NCBI GenBank assembly: GCA_004565275.1
Contig: SDOX01000069.1
Coordinates: 14,792 to 78,556, forward strand
Direction of reading: 5' to 3'
Length of the DNA: 63,765 nt
Source: Nannochloropsis salina CCMP1776
Taxonomy: Eukaryota > Sar > Eustigmatophyceae > Eustigmatales > Monodopsidaceae
The notes below the pieces were generated by a model. It was not told the DNA's origin and made no database searches. It saw nothing but the letters and a program-made list of their open reading frames with translations. Below, piece by piece: positions 21,119 to 34,246 of the stretch. The number at the start of each line of letters is the position of its first letter. Within the stretch, counting starts at the first letter, position 1. The translations under genes were made by a program, and so were the position numbers.

Positions 21119-23684
21119 ATGAATAAGAATACCGGCTCCACTACCATTGCTCCTGCTATTTCTCGCACAGCGGACACAGCTGCGCTATGTAAATGGTAAG
21201 TGAGATCCATTTAAGTGTTTTCGAAACTTGAAGAGTTTTTGAAACGTGAATTTGCCACGATTCACGCGCTCGGACAATTTCCCACCGCAACCCGCCTGCA
21301 TAGGTCAATGGCCCGCCATGGCTACTTGCACTCAGTCGCCCACGTCCTTCCGCCCGACACAATCCCGCTCCTGGCTGCCCTGGCAGAGGCCAGCGCTGGT
21401 CCCTCGGGGTGCTCCTCCTTTCGCGCCAGCCCTTTGCTTCATTGGTGCTACGCCACCCGCGCCTCGGCTGTACTCAGGGCGGTCCAGACTTTCTTGGAGG
21501 ACAAGGAGGGCGACGCGAACAGGCGGGTGGACAAGGGTGGGAGGCCTTGGGAGCGCCTGGTGGTGGTGTTGGGAGGAGGGATGGACGGGTTGGTCTTGGC
21601 CCTATGTGCGAGAGCGGCCCAGGCGACGGGGGTGGGGGTGAAGGTGGTGGAGTTGGATGTCCCTGAGGTGGTGGCGCGCAAGGAAGGGGTTCTGTGGGCG
21701 TGGAGGGGGGGGGGGGGGAGGGCGTGTTCAGGGACTTTTTGCGTCAGACGGGCAGCTACCGCCTGGAAGCGGTGGATTTGCGGGACGGGGGCCGCGTGGG
21801 CGAGGTCGTGGGCGAGGTCGTGAGGGAGGGAGGGGGGGCGGGGAGGGAAGGAAAGGCACCACCCGACGGAGATGGAAGCAAGGGAGGAGGGCAAGGCGAG
21901 GTAGAGCCACAAGTCTTGTTAATCATGGAGGCGGTGCTGGGCTACATGAGGGTGCAGGAGGTCAAGATCTTGTTAAGGTATGTGCATCCCCTGCGCTCGC
22001 CCCCTCTTTTCCCTCGCTTTCCCCCCCGTGCTTCCTTTCCTAGCTCCTTGCCTACCTGGACATTGCGCCGGGGGGACGTCAGCCTCCTCTCGGTCCACAA
22101 GGCTGCCTTCCTTATATCTTTTCCCCCGTCAGAGTTCCCATCTTTCATACCCCTGCCTTCTCACCCGCCCTCCTTCCCGCCCTCCCACCCGCCCTCCCGT
22201 TTATGATCTTTCATATCCATGACATTATTTCAAATTTTTTCTCCCCCGTCCCGGCTCATCTCTCCACGGTCTTTTTCTCCGCTTCAGTACCCTCCCCACG
22301 GTGGCGCCCTCCTCTTCCCTCCTCATCATCGACACGGGCAGGACCGCCGCCCTTAAGCACGACGACGCCGTGGCTGCTGCCGTTGATGCTGCTTTTGAGG
22401 CGAGAGGGTGCTCCCTGACCGGACTGGCCGGATGGAAAGACAGGTTGGAAGGGCGGAGGGGGCGGGGGGAGCCCAGGGGAAGGAAGGAGGGAGGGAGGGA
22501 GGGAGGGAGGGAGCAAGAGGGACGAAGGTCTGACGAAGGGAGGGAGGGTTGGACGAGCAGCAACAAGGGAAAATCGATCGATCTTTACTGTTCATAATTA
22601 TTATATATAAATATTATTGACATCTAGCTCGGGCTTTCCTCCTTCTGATTTGTGCCCCTTCTTTTCCCCCGCCCCTCCCTATTGCGCCTTTGTTCCTCCC
22701 TCCTCATCCAGCCACGCCGTCCATCGGGACCTGCGGGCCTGGGGTTGGAGAGGTCGCATCGAGGCGTCCACCCTCTGGGAGGTGGAGAGGGAGGGAGGGA
22801 GGGAGGGAGGGCGGGCGGGCGGGGGGAGGGCGCCTGGGCCGGAGGCGGTCGAGAGGGAGGGGAACGAAGACGAGGAGGCCTTTGATGAGTACGCAGCGTG
22901 GCACTACTTTACCCAGCAATCATGGCACATTCGCGCGTCGGCCGCTCCCTCCTGCGACACCCTCGTCTCCCTCCCTCCCTCCCTCCCTCCCTCCCCCTCC
23001 CTGTCCTTCCGGCCCTACGTCCCGCGCACGGGCGACCGGGGCCACGTCCTCCGCCTGGTCGAGGAAGGGAGGGAGGGCGCGAAGGAGGGACGGCCATCGG
23101 TGGTCTCCTTTGTTGCCAAGTCGGTGACCAAGGACTTGAAATTGCTGGAAGCAGGGCTATTCCCGGGCAGATTCTGGTTGGTGGTGGAAGGGGTTCAGGA
23201 AGGGAAGGAGGAAGGGAGGATAGTAGGTTGCGTGGGAGTGCGGGTGTTGCGTAGGGAGGGGAAGAAAGGAGAGGGAGGGGAGGCGGCGAGGATGGGAAGG
23301 CCAGTGGGAGAGGTAGTGCGGTTGTCGGTGCGGAAGGACAAGAGGGGCCGAGGGATAGGACTCAGAATGCTCGATTATGTGGAGGAGTTTGCCAGGCTCA
23401 TGCACGTCAACGAAAAAGGAAGGAAAGCGTCAGGAAGGGGAGAGCACGGTGACGAGAAGGAGGGAGAAGAGGCGCCCATGGAGGGTGGCAGGGAGCCGAA
23501 TGAAGGCAATTCAGAGGGGCCGACAGGCGTGGGGTTGAGTGCTTTGAGAGCCACGACCCTGGGGGAAGACGCATTACCCGGTGCCTTGAGTCTCTATGTA
23601 AAGCGGGCGGGGTGGGTAGTGGAGAGGGAAACTGCGTACGGGAAGGAGGGAGAAGTTCTGTACCATCTTTGTAAACAGCTTTGA
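21119..23684 (+). CDS. Leucine-carboxyl-methyltransferase-like protein fused to a GNAT acetyltransferase (about 625 aa)
   Basis: Exons 21119-21195, 21304-21977, 22288-22443 and 22712-23684 join in phase 2 each time. The methyltransferase half shows DTAALCKW followed by MARHGYLHS, SPLLHWCYATRASAV, the SAM-binding strand VVVLGGGMDG (about 112-121), VVELDVPEVVARK, AVDLRDGG and VLLIMEAVLGYM. It then has the LCMT-type end DEYAAWHYFTQQSWH. That is the order seen in LCMT1/PPM1, which methylates the PP2A catalytic C-terminus. The same last exon runs on without a stop into a GNAT domain: PYVPRTGDRGHVLRLVEEG, GRFWLVVEG, then VVRLSVRKDKRGRGIGLRML, the acetyl-CoA loop. The frame shifts once inside a run of 14 G at 21705-21718 (one base more or two fewer restores it). 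This is probably a homopolymer error. PP2A as substrate is inferred. Confidence 0.78.
21705..21718. repeat. G14 homopolymer that breaks the reading frame
   Basis: The methyltransferase frame before the run (ending VARKEGVLWAW) and the one after it (GVFRDFLRQTGSYRLE) differ by one base. Both sides match the family, so the run length is suspect. Confidence 0.7.
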
Positions 23685-24446
23685 AAAGCAACGATGAAGG
23701 GGTATTTTTTCTATTGATTATGATGGCTGAAGGGCTATCTCGTGCGCACACGGGCAGGATAACGTTAAAAACTTTCAAGTTCCTGACTTGCGATTTGTTT
23801 TCATTTCTTGACGCCATCTAAAGGCTTTGCATGTCTTCGCATGTCTATATCGTAGGGGAAAGTGTCCACACGGCTTCATGTCTGAAATGCATTTTGTCAT
23901 GCGTAACCCTCACTTCACTAGTACCGGTCAAACAAGGAAACGAACCAAAACGATTTACCACCGTGTTTAAGGTCCCTACACCAGCGACACTTGATGTGAT
24001 CCTCCAAACAGACGAAATGCAGTGTGCAAAGCGCCTGGACTCAACCAAGTTGCAGAAGGTACGCGTTCGGAAGTAGTATCGGAACAAAAACATGGACCAA
24101 ATTTATGTCGGCAAAACGGGTTATGCAGCGGCGAGACCGGCCCCACCGGCGCCGGACAAGGAGGAAATGGAGCCAGCAAAACGTTCATGGACACGACAAA
24201 TGTGCAGGCCGGCATCCGTGTGTTCCTTTTCATGAGCTTATGTGACGGGTATGGCCAACCCTTTGCGCGCCTGCGTCCATGGTGGCTGGGTTGTTGGTCG
24301 TGTGCTGTGGTTTAAGCTGACAGCTTGGGGTCGATGGCCTACCACGCACCACCACCCCTCTCCTTTAAGCATTGCCTTGTACTTACTCTCTCGCACGTCC
24401 ACTTCATGCGTGTAGCAGGACATAACAAACTTTTACACGAAAGGAG
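23685..24446. other. Intergenic, no gene seen
   Basis: Between two genes on the same strand. Only short frames without motifs; should contain the promoter of the E2 gene. Confidence 0.55.
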
Positions 24447-25650
<1,204 letters not shown>

Positions 25651-26868
25651 TCGTTACTGAGCCCCCTCTTGTTTGATGGAAGTGGAGAAGGAGGGGGGTG
25701 TCGGGCGGCACTCTGAGGATTTGAAGGGAAACAGAAAGCGATGGAGGGGGAAGGAAAATTGGCACGGGAGTGTCACGAGCTGGTGGAGAAAGCGAAGACA
25801 TGAGGTGCTAGGGAGGGGAAGGGGCAAGCCTGCAGTGTACATATGACCCTCCAAAAGCGGGCGTCGAAGAGATGAGAGCCGGGGGGGGGGAGAATCAGCG
25901 GATCGGAACGGTTGGAGACAGAGGTTCGGGAGCGCTGGCGGTGGGATGGCTGGTGACAAGGAAGGAAAGGGTGAGGTGACAAGGAAGGAGAGGGTCAGCG
26001 TGCTTTTTTTTCGCCTCGGGCGACTCGCGTGTCCCTCTCTGGCTCGCTAAGACCTTTTTTGTTTTGCTGCCAGCCACCCTTGCATCTCCTGTCCTTCTCT
26101 CCTCTTTCCATCCGAATGGAAAAGGATGGCACTTGAAGGGATCTTTAAGAAAGAAAAAAGCGGAGCGCGGTAGTAATTGGTTCATTTTCTCGTTGCTTCG
26201 TCTTTGCTTCCGTCTTGGAAACCTGGTTCGTTTTTAGAGACTGGTAACTTTCCAGATGCAAGTAGTGTAGTGGACGAGGAGAGCTGCCCAAGATGAAACC
26301 AGCTTCTGAGGCTCGGTTCTCATGCCGAAGGCCCCGCTGACGCCTCCTCCCCCACGAGAACGACGAGTCAACGAAGGTAGTCTTCTTCGCTGCACACCAT
26401 CCCATTCGCCTCGATACGTTCAGGTCCGCCCTTTAACGTTCACGCATACCCGGAAAATTATCCTTCTCTCTTCGCTTCGAGAAAAGACCGAACCTGAGCC
26501 TATCTCGTCCCGGCGATATCCTTGCTAACACCGTCTCTTCACGCTGCCTGGACAAAACTCCTACAACAAAACGCACCATCCATCCACTGCCTCACTGGCT
26601 CCTCTTCCTTGGTACATCCAAAAATTTTCCGGGCACAAACTTTCTTCTCAAAGCTCATCGATCGTCTCACCCTCACAATTTAGCGCGCCAATGCATAATT
26701 GCTCCATCTCCTCTCATCTCATCGCAAAACCAATATGCTCTCGCTGCGCTGATCCCTACCCGGACATCCTTTCCTAACCACTTACCCACTTGCACAACAA
26801 TCGACCCTCTTTTCGTTCCCACCTCTTCTTTCGCTTCCCTCCCCCTCCTACTCCAAAGCCGCCCGTCG
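25651..26868. other. Convergent intergenic region with a short imperfect direct repeat
   Basis: The 1.2 kb between two 3' ends. At about 25949-25999 a 25-bp motif around GGTGACAAGGAAGGA occurs twice in tandem with small changes. No gene recognised. Confidence 0.55.
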
Positions 26869-29483
26869 TTACGTCCACACGACCGGATTTTCCCTCAGCA
26901 AAAATGATGGGACTTCGCTGAAATCGATGCCTTCGGCCGCCGCAATCGCCTCCTGAATCAAGCTCCACTTAAAGTCCTGCGGGAAGACGCCCCGGGGGGA
27001 AAAAATCAAAGAAGGGGCCAGAGAGAAAGCATGGGGGGGGCAAGATTTAGGGAGGAGAGAGGAGAAGATAAGGAGGAGCGCGGCACAAGCACCATCCACC
27101 AGGACCTGGCTCCGACAGCGCCATGACCGACACAGGCAGCACGGTGGACGAGGGGGAGAATCTAGGGCGGACGGCCGTGAGCAGCCTCGATCGACGGACG
27201 AGCTTCCACGAGCGGAGGAAGGAATGCATCTCCCTTGGGACAAGACCCTTGTTACTGCTTCTCCTACCGCACACACACACCCCTCCCTCTCCCTCCCTCC
27301 CTCCAACCCTTCTTCCCTACCTTCAGACTGTTCTCCCCAAATTTAGCCCAGCTCACAGACTCCTGCATTTTCTCCGTCTCTGTCTGGGTCGTTTCCAACA
27401 GAATGGCGCGAAAATGGGCGATGGCCTCTTGGCGGGCCGCCGCATCCGTCTGTGTGGATAGGAAGGACCGGCGCAAGCCGTGAGCAAGCCTCGGGGCCAA
27501 TGCAAATGCGCGGCGTCTCGTGCGTTCTGGGACCGCCCAAGAGCGTGAAGCGACACAAAGGCCCCGTCCCCCTGGCATGGGCCTGCTTCTTCTCCGTTTT
27601 TCCTCCTTCCCCCCCTCACCTTCGCCTGAAGCTCCGCCCGGACAGCGGCTTGTTTTTCCTCGATCGACCGCCCATCTGCCGCGAGATTTTCCTTGATATT
27701 AATGCTGCGCACCTGTGATGGAAGCATAAGAAGCAAAAATAAAGAGACCGGAAAGGGCAGTCGCTGCACCTCTGTGCCTTCTCCCCCCCCCCCTCCACTC
27801 TTCTCTTTCCCCTTCCCCCCTTCCTCACCAGCAGCATAATCTTGGCCGTGACGCCTCGCCAGGACTCGATGGTGGCGCTCTCCGGCATGGCCACCTCGAA
27901 CACCTTCGTTTCCATTTGTCCTGGTCGAAGGAGGGAGGGAGGGAGGGAGGGAAGGAGGGAGGGAGGGAGGGAGGGAGGGAGGGAGGGAGGGAGGGAGGGA
28001 GGAAGGAAAGGAGGGAAGGAGTGGGGGAGGGCGGTGGGGGAGGGAGAGAATGAGGGGAGGGAGTCGCCTAGTCCTGGGGCTCGATACCTGCCCGCCTTGG
28101 CCTGGAGTCCCCACCGTCTACACCCAGCAGGTCACGCGCCTCCCTCCCTGACCCCATCGTGCACCCACTCACCCATGCCGGAGGCCACAGCCCGCGCGAA
28201 GGAAGCCAGAGGCTCAGACTGATCCTCCTTGAGCTCCAGCACGAAGTTTTTGATGTCCGCCCTAGGCAAGACGGCGCCTGGTCGGAGGGAATGTTTGGCT
28301 GGGTCGCCGCCCTGGGGGGGGGAGGAAGGGAGAGGAGGAAATTCCAGCGTCGGAGGAGAGAAAGAAGGTATTAGCTGCAAAATAATCGACAGAAAGTACG
28401 ATAAAGCAGTAGGGCAATATTGAAGGGAGGTGGGAAGAGAGGGAGGGAGGGAGGGGGGGGAAAGAGAGGGGGGAGGGAGGGGGGGAGGAGGGGGAAGGGA
28501 GGGAGAAAGGACTTACCGAGACGTAGGTGGCTTTCCAGTCACAGACGACCGTGTGCCCCATGCGTGTACCACCCTCCTCCACAAAGCGCACCGGCGTCAG
28601 CTTGACTGTCCATAGAAGGAGTCAAGCGGCGTCACAACCGGCCGAACGCAGTTCCTTCCTCCCTCTTTCCCTCCCTCCCCCTCTCCTCTTTCCCTCCCTC
28701 CCCTCTTCTCTCTCTTTCCCTTCCTTCCCCCTGCCCGATACCTACATGTCTTCTTCGCCGCCGTCTTCACCTGCGCCTCTACCTCGGCGTCGCTCACGGT
28801 CGGCTTTGGGTACGTGAAGGAGAGTGCCCCGTTCTTGTAAGGGCCTAAGGTGACGGCTCCCTGAGCACAGAGACGGGGGGAGGGAGGGGCGCGTTGGGAA
28901 AACGTCTCCTGGTCTCATTCGTCCTCCCCCCGCATGTATACCCCCAACAAGCCTATCGCAACAGGGCTTCTCCCCTCTTCTCCTCTGGCCCTACTCCTTC
29001 TTCCTACGACTCCCCTCCTTCAATGCCCGCCGCCTCTCTTCCCTCGGTGTCCGCCGGGCGTGTCTATGTCTCTCCAGCTCCGGCCTGCTTTGGCATCCTT
29101 CTTTTTGACTCGCTCCCACCCGCCCTCCCTCCCTCTCTCCCTCCCTCCCGCCCTCCCGCCCTCCCTCCCTCTCGCACCTTCGCCGACGTGCTTGCCATCT
29201 CGCCTGTCATATCATTCAGAGCGCCGCTCAATGGCCCTCGTCGGTGGACGGGGACCGCCGCGAGAGCAAACTTAAACCGGCAGGGAAGAGGGAGGAAGGC
29301 GTGTGCTGTCAAGCAGGAGGACGCGAAGAGGAGAAGGAGGGAGAGGGAGGGAAAAATTGTCGTGGAACGAACCCCCCGGAGGCCGTCATTGGCACGCCGG
29401 TGAGAGGCTCTCCGCCAGAGCGGAAGGAAGGAAAGAGGGATTGAATGTGTGCGATGACGGTTTTGGTTCTGCTCCTGCGCCAT
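26869..29483 (-). CDS. Plastid-targeted trigger-factor-like protein (about 356 aa)
   Basis: Eight exons join in phase: about 29483-29178, 28860-28746, 28605-28517, 28311-28173, 27920-27829, 27712-27620, 27449-27321 and 26976-26869. The N-terminus has a hydrophobic signal (SLSLLLLFASSCLTAHA) followed directly by Phe and a basic stretch, the heterokont plastid signature. The middle follows the trigger-factor PPIase-like pattern: PKPTVSDAEVEAQVKTAAKK, LTPVRFVEEGGTRMGHTVVC, FARAVASGMGQMETKVFEV, then ESWRGVTAKIMLLVRSINIK. Trigger factor folds new proteins on ribosomes, so a stromal chaperone role is inferred. The C-terminal part is short compared with bacterial trigger factor (over 400 residues). 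An extra exon in 26977-27320 is possible, where the minus strand has an open, protein-like stretch. The family call is from pattern only. Confidence 0.62.
27926..28010. repeat. (GGGA)n tract, CCCT on the sense strand of its gene
   Basis: About 80 bases of GGGA units on the + strand. For the minus-strand gene this is a CCCT tract just before the acceptor of the fifth exon (27920). Confidence 0.92.
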
Positions 29484-30787
29484 GGCGATGCGTCGAGGGG
29501 GCTGGCTTCAGAGGAAGGAGAAGGACGAAACAGTGCAAGGAAAGGATCCAATAGAAGTAGAACCGGAGTAGGAGGCGTATGATGGTGGGGAGGACAGAGG
29601 GGGATGAGGATTGCGTTGAAGGTGCTAAAGGCGACGTGGTAATCTGCGGCTTATGCTCAACGACGAATGGTGTTGGAATTTAGCGTGCGCTAAAGGGGAT
29701 TTGCGAGGTAGAAGAGGAGGGCGAGAGAGAGGAGGAAGTAAAGAGACAAGCTGAAGCCCCCTCCAAAAAGTTATGTGTAGCTTGTAATGCCTCATATCAT
29801 TCAGTGGCATCATCATCTGCTTGCCATCAATGCATCGCTTTATATTTCTCGCAAAGAAAATACGCCCTGGCAAGGAAAGGAGGGTAGTACGCTTGCCTCC
29901 TGGTTCTGTTGAGGCTAGTCATTGATGCACTATGTACAACCAATGGCATCGATGAAAAGGGAGGGTAGGAAACGGCTACGGTGCGTGTGAAATTTACCGA
30001 ACGTCTCGTGGAGGGCAAGCTAGGGCCATGGTAACACAGGGGCTTTAAGTTGCTGTTCTCCCTGTTGAAGTTCCTCTTCAGGTGCCTCGCTAGCTCCCTC
30101 CCAACCCTCGACAGGGCAAGAGGGTCATCCCAATAATTTTACCAACACAACAAGAACTTCCATCGGCCAGGGACCGAAGCGCCCAGCACTATATTGCGTG
30201 GACGTCAAGCATCATCCGTTGCGTGTACACATGGCTTCGATTGGCTTGAAGAGGGAGCCAGCGTCGTGAAGGCGCGTGCGTGGCTTCACCACCCTCGAAA
30301 CTTCAAAAGCAAGCATTACGCCCCCCCGCGGTCCTGTGTTGCCAACCTTTCCACGCTAATCGACACTAAAAGAGCGTAAAATTCATCAATTATCATAGGT
30401 CCTCAATGCACGGAATGATTGCCGTGCAATGAATTCGACAAGAGAGGTTCATAAGCGCGTATGGCAGAGGCGGAAGACTGCGGAGTTCACAGGTGATGAA
30501 CCCCATCTGATGCTGTCACGGCGCCAGTCGCACCGGCAAAGCCGCGTAAATATGTCAAGAAATTGTCTCATAGGCGTCGGTGGGCTTCTCTTTGTCCATT
30601 GGGTGAGTGACTTTCCTCACGTTGGTGCGCAACGTGAGCGGGGCTGGGGCTGAATGTCTGTCTGTTCCCTCCACTAGATTATCCTGTCTCTCTTTCCTCG
30701 TGAAGACACTCAAACAAAGGCCAATTTTGCAAATATCCCAACGTGAGATACACTTTGCTCGATAATGACTGGATCCTGTGCTTCACC
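29484..30787. other. Divergent intergenic region
   Basis: Between the starts of the trigger-factor-like gene (-) and the unknown gene at 30788 (+). No coding signal or repeat family seen. Confidence 0.5.
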
Positions 30788-33700
30788 ATGCACCGTCCCC
30801 CGCTTTCTCCCTCCCACCAGGCGTCTCTCTCCATGTCCCTCCCCTCGTTGCCTGGGGAGCGTTTTTCCTCGATACAAACCTCGACTGCCTTCTTTCCTCG
30901 TCGATACGCTCCTATCGGCTTTCTTTCCTCTATCGGGCCCAATCGACCACCCTTGTTGTTGAGTCGTTCACAGCATTGCCGCTCCCGCGCCCAGACTCGC
31001 CGGGGCGATGGAAGCTCTTACCCCTTTTCAAGCCGCTGGCGTCGCGGGCCCGATTGGAGCGTGAGACAGGCGTCGGCTGACGGAGTGCAGGGGCCTGGGG
31101 AGTTGGACTTTTATTTCTCGTACCCTGCCTCGGGGCGGAAAAGAACGGAGGAGGGAGGTGGGGAAGGAGGGAGGGAGGGGCCGGGGGAGGGAGCGATGGT
31201 GCCAGACGAGAGCGCGCGGGCCCGGCAGAGATCAGATTCGAACGTCGTCCATCGGCAGAATGAGGCGGAGGAGGAGGACCTGGCGGAGAGAGTGGGAAAG
31301 GCGGGGGAGTCGGTACGGGAGGAGGCGCGGAGGCCGGGGAGTAGCCCGAGGGCGGGAGGGAAGGAGGGGAGGAAGGCCGCGAGGGAGGGCGGGCCGCAGG
31401 GAGGGCTTGGGGAGATTGAGGAGTCGAAGGTGAGTGCATGGAGGATAGTGGGAGGCCGTTGGGCCTTTTTTCGTTCCATGACTCGGGATTTACGCCTCCT
31501 TTCTCCATGTCGCTCTTTCTGCCCTCTCGCCGCTCCCGCAGAGCCCTCCGGGGGCGGTAGTTCCCGTCCTCGCTGGCGCCCTTGAGGATGATTTAGCCAG
31601 ATCAGGAGCAGGACAAGAGGAAAAGAGTGCGACAAGGGGGGCGACAAAGCGCTGGGAGCTGGAGAGGGGGGATGAGACGGGGGGGGAGGAGGAGGAGCCC
31701 CTCATCAACAGGGTGGTGGGGGGCATGCTAAATGGCCTGGACTTGTCTGCCGGGGCCTACACGCTCTCGGCGCCCGTGGAGGGAGGGCGGGAGGGAGGGC
31801 GGGGGGAGAGGGGGCCGGAGGCGAAGAGGAGGGTCGACTGGCGAGGTGAGGAGGACGGGGGAAAGGGAGGGAGGGAGGGAGGGAGGGAGGGGGAGAGGAA
31901 GAAATCAGGTCGACCGGCATGATTATAGCGCAAACCCCATATTATATCAAGGTCAACATACCTCGGTATTCTAACTTCTCCTACATGATGCCGTCATCCA
32001 CGTCCCTCACTCTGCAGGACTCTACTTCTCTCTCCGCGACCGTTTCTTTCCCGACTTTAACCATGTGAAATGGGGGGAACGCCTCCTGACCCGGCTCGTC
32101 AAGAAACTGGATCGGTAGGAAGAGAGGCAGGGAGGGAGGAGGGAGGAGGAAAAGGAGGGAAATGGGCAGCAATCAATCAGGAGGCAATCCGCTGCGCATT
32201 GCAACAGATTACGGAGACCCTTCCCTCCCTCCCTCCCTCCCTCCCTCCCTCTCCCTCCCTCCTTCCCNNNNNNNNNNNNNNNNNNNNNNNNNNNNNNNNN
32301 NNNNNNNNNNNNNNNNNNNNNNNNNNNNNNNNNNNNNNNNNNNNNNNNNNNNNNNNNNNNNNNNNNNCAGGAAAAGAGCTACAAACTCATGAACAGGACT
32401 GTGGTCAACCTGCAAGACAAGGTCGGCCCTCCCTCCCTCCCTCCCTCCCTCCCTCCCTCCCTCTCTCCCTCCCTCCCTCCCTCCCTCCTTCCTGCTGCCC
32501 TCTCCTTCAATGCCCTTCCTCTTTCTCGCTTTTCCCCCCCTATTTTTCTTCAGTTTGGCTGGGAGGGGTTCCGACGTGTCCCTTCACCTCACTCCCTCAT
32601 CGTCTCGTTTCCTCCCTTCCCCACCGTCTCCTCCGTCGATCATTTCTCTTCCCCTCGTTGCCAGCTGGGCTTTATCCTGGCATCGGGTGTGTCGTGGGAA
32701 ACGATCTTACGGTTGATTCAAGCCGAGCTCCGAGCGTTCCGAGAGGAGGGTATCGACCCTTTGTCCGAGTCTGTGGCGCGGGAATTGTTTTTTGTGGCCG
32801 CCAGCAAGGTGGGGAAGGGGGGTAGGGGGAAGGAAGGGAGGGAGGAAGGGAGGTAGAGAGGGGAGGGGGGAGGAATGGGAATTGCCGATTGAATTTGGGA
32901 AGAGAAAGATCTTGCTCGAAGGGTGTAGACGGTGGAGGGGATCAGGATGACGTTGCCACCCTTTCTCTTACTCAGGAGAGTGTACTGATGACGTAATTGT
33001 TGTGAGGAGATTTGATTTTCCCACCCTTGGGAGCATCCGCCCTCGTTCAACACCCCCCGTTTCTCCCTCCCTCTTCCGCGTCCTCCCTCCATTCCTCCCT
33101 CCTGCAGGTCTTCCCTGACCTACCTCTGGATGAGTGGAATCGAAACGTCGAGTCCCTGAGCGACCGCACCCGCAAACTTTGGTGGGAGAGTCAAATGAAG
33201 GCAAGGGATGGGGAAGGGGGAAAAGAGGGGAAGGGGGAACTCGATGCAAACTCAAGCTCCTACAACGCGTGTATTTCCACCTCATTCTCTTCGCCCCTTC
33301 GATTTTCTCGTTATTAATCATTGACAGATGGACGACCTGTTGCCGCCGTCCTCTTCCTACCCCTCCTCCACTCTCGGGGGCCCACCATCTCTCCCGTCCG
33401 CCATGCGTCTCAGGTCCCCGTCTTCCCTCTACTCCCCCTACTCCTACTCAAACCGCACCCTTGCCGCTGCTGCCACAGGCAATGACTTGAAAAGATGGTT
33501 GGAGAGTCTGGAGGCAGCCTTGATTCTTGGTATGCAGTAAGAGGGAGACAGGGAGGCAGGGGGGAGGGGAGGGAGGGAAGGAGGTGAAATTGTGATCGGG
33601 TTGCGGGCTTATCATAGCATCAACTGATGCCAATCCGTTGTTTTTTTCCCCTTTTGTTTCTATCCTGATCTCGTCTGCGCCTCAGCCGGGGTGGGCATTG

Positions 33701-34246
33701 TCGATGACAGCGGCAAAACTCCGACCGCCGCGCTGAGGGAAGTAGGGGAAAATTTGGAGCGATTGAAACAGCAATCGGAGGACCTCCTTCTCTTGATTGA
33801 GGACGAAATCCGTTACATCGCTAAGGGTGGCAAGCCGGAGGTATGATTTGTTGGCCGTGAGGGGTGGGCTCCATGACATGTCAGGGGACACCGGAGAGGG
33901 ATGCAGCTTACCGTTGCATACCTGTCGACTCCATCTTCCGAGTCACGACAGCACTGCTCTAGCTTTTGGTATCTCTGTGTGCATTTCGCTAATAAATACA
34001 TCCTTTCCACTTTTTTTTTAATCTTAGACATCTATAAAGCACCTGGGGGAGAGCGTCAAAAGGTACGCGAGCGAATACACGCGCCTCGTTCCCGAGGAGT
34101 GGAGAAAATCACTCAACCTTCCTCCAGCTTCTCCACTACGTCCTCCTCCGTACAAAAAAAGGGAGGAGATCGTGCATGAAATTATAGAGATAGATGAAGA
34201 GGAATTAGAGGCTATGGTAGGCGATGAGGAGGGAGACTGGTTTTAG
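30788..34246 (+). CDS. Unknown multi-exon protein crossed by an assembly gap
   Basis: In-phase exons are about 30788-31429, 31542-31845, 32018-32114, one ending 32421 (start lost in the N gap), 32665-32808, 33109-33200, 33328-33529, 33686-33840 and 34028-34246 (TAG). The N-terminal 100 residues are basic and Ser/Arg-rich, so a transit peptide is possible. Ordered pieces are LDFYFSYPASG, EPLINRVVGGMLNGLDL, LYFSLRDRFFPDFNHVKWGE, LGFILASGVSWETILRL, VFPDLPLDEWNRNVESL, then a helix LERLKQQSEDLLLLIEDE, and an acidic tail ending GDWF. The intron after QMK seems to use a GC donor (AAG|GCAAGG). No family is recognised. The start codon is a guess, since an overlapping frame from 30778 is also open. Confidence 0.62.
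32218..32267. repeat. (CCCT)n tract abutting the assembly gap
   Basis: CCCT units run straight into the Ns. Another CCCT run follows at 32428-32490. Confidence 0.9.
32268..32367. other. Assembly gap (100 N)
   Basis: Exactly 100 N, a conventional unknown-size gap, placed inside a CCCT-rich intron. The exon that follows lacks its acceptor side. Confidence 0.99.

Noticed and set aside
27842-28222. Gly/Arg/Glu frames across the GGGA tract
   Set aside because: They are intron sequence of the minus-strand trigger-factor-like gene.
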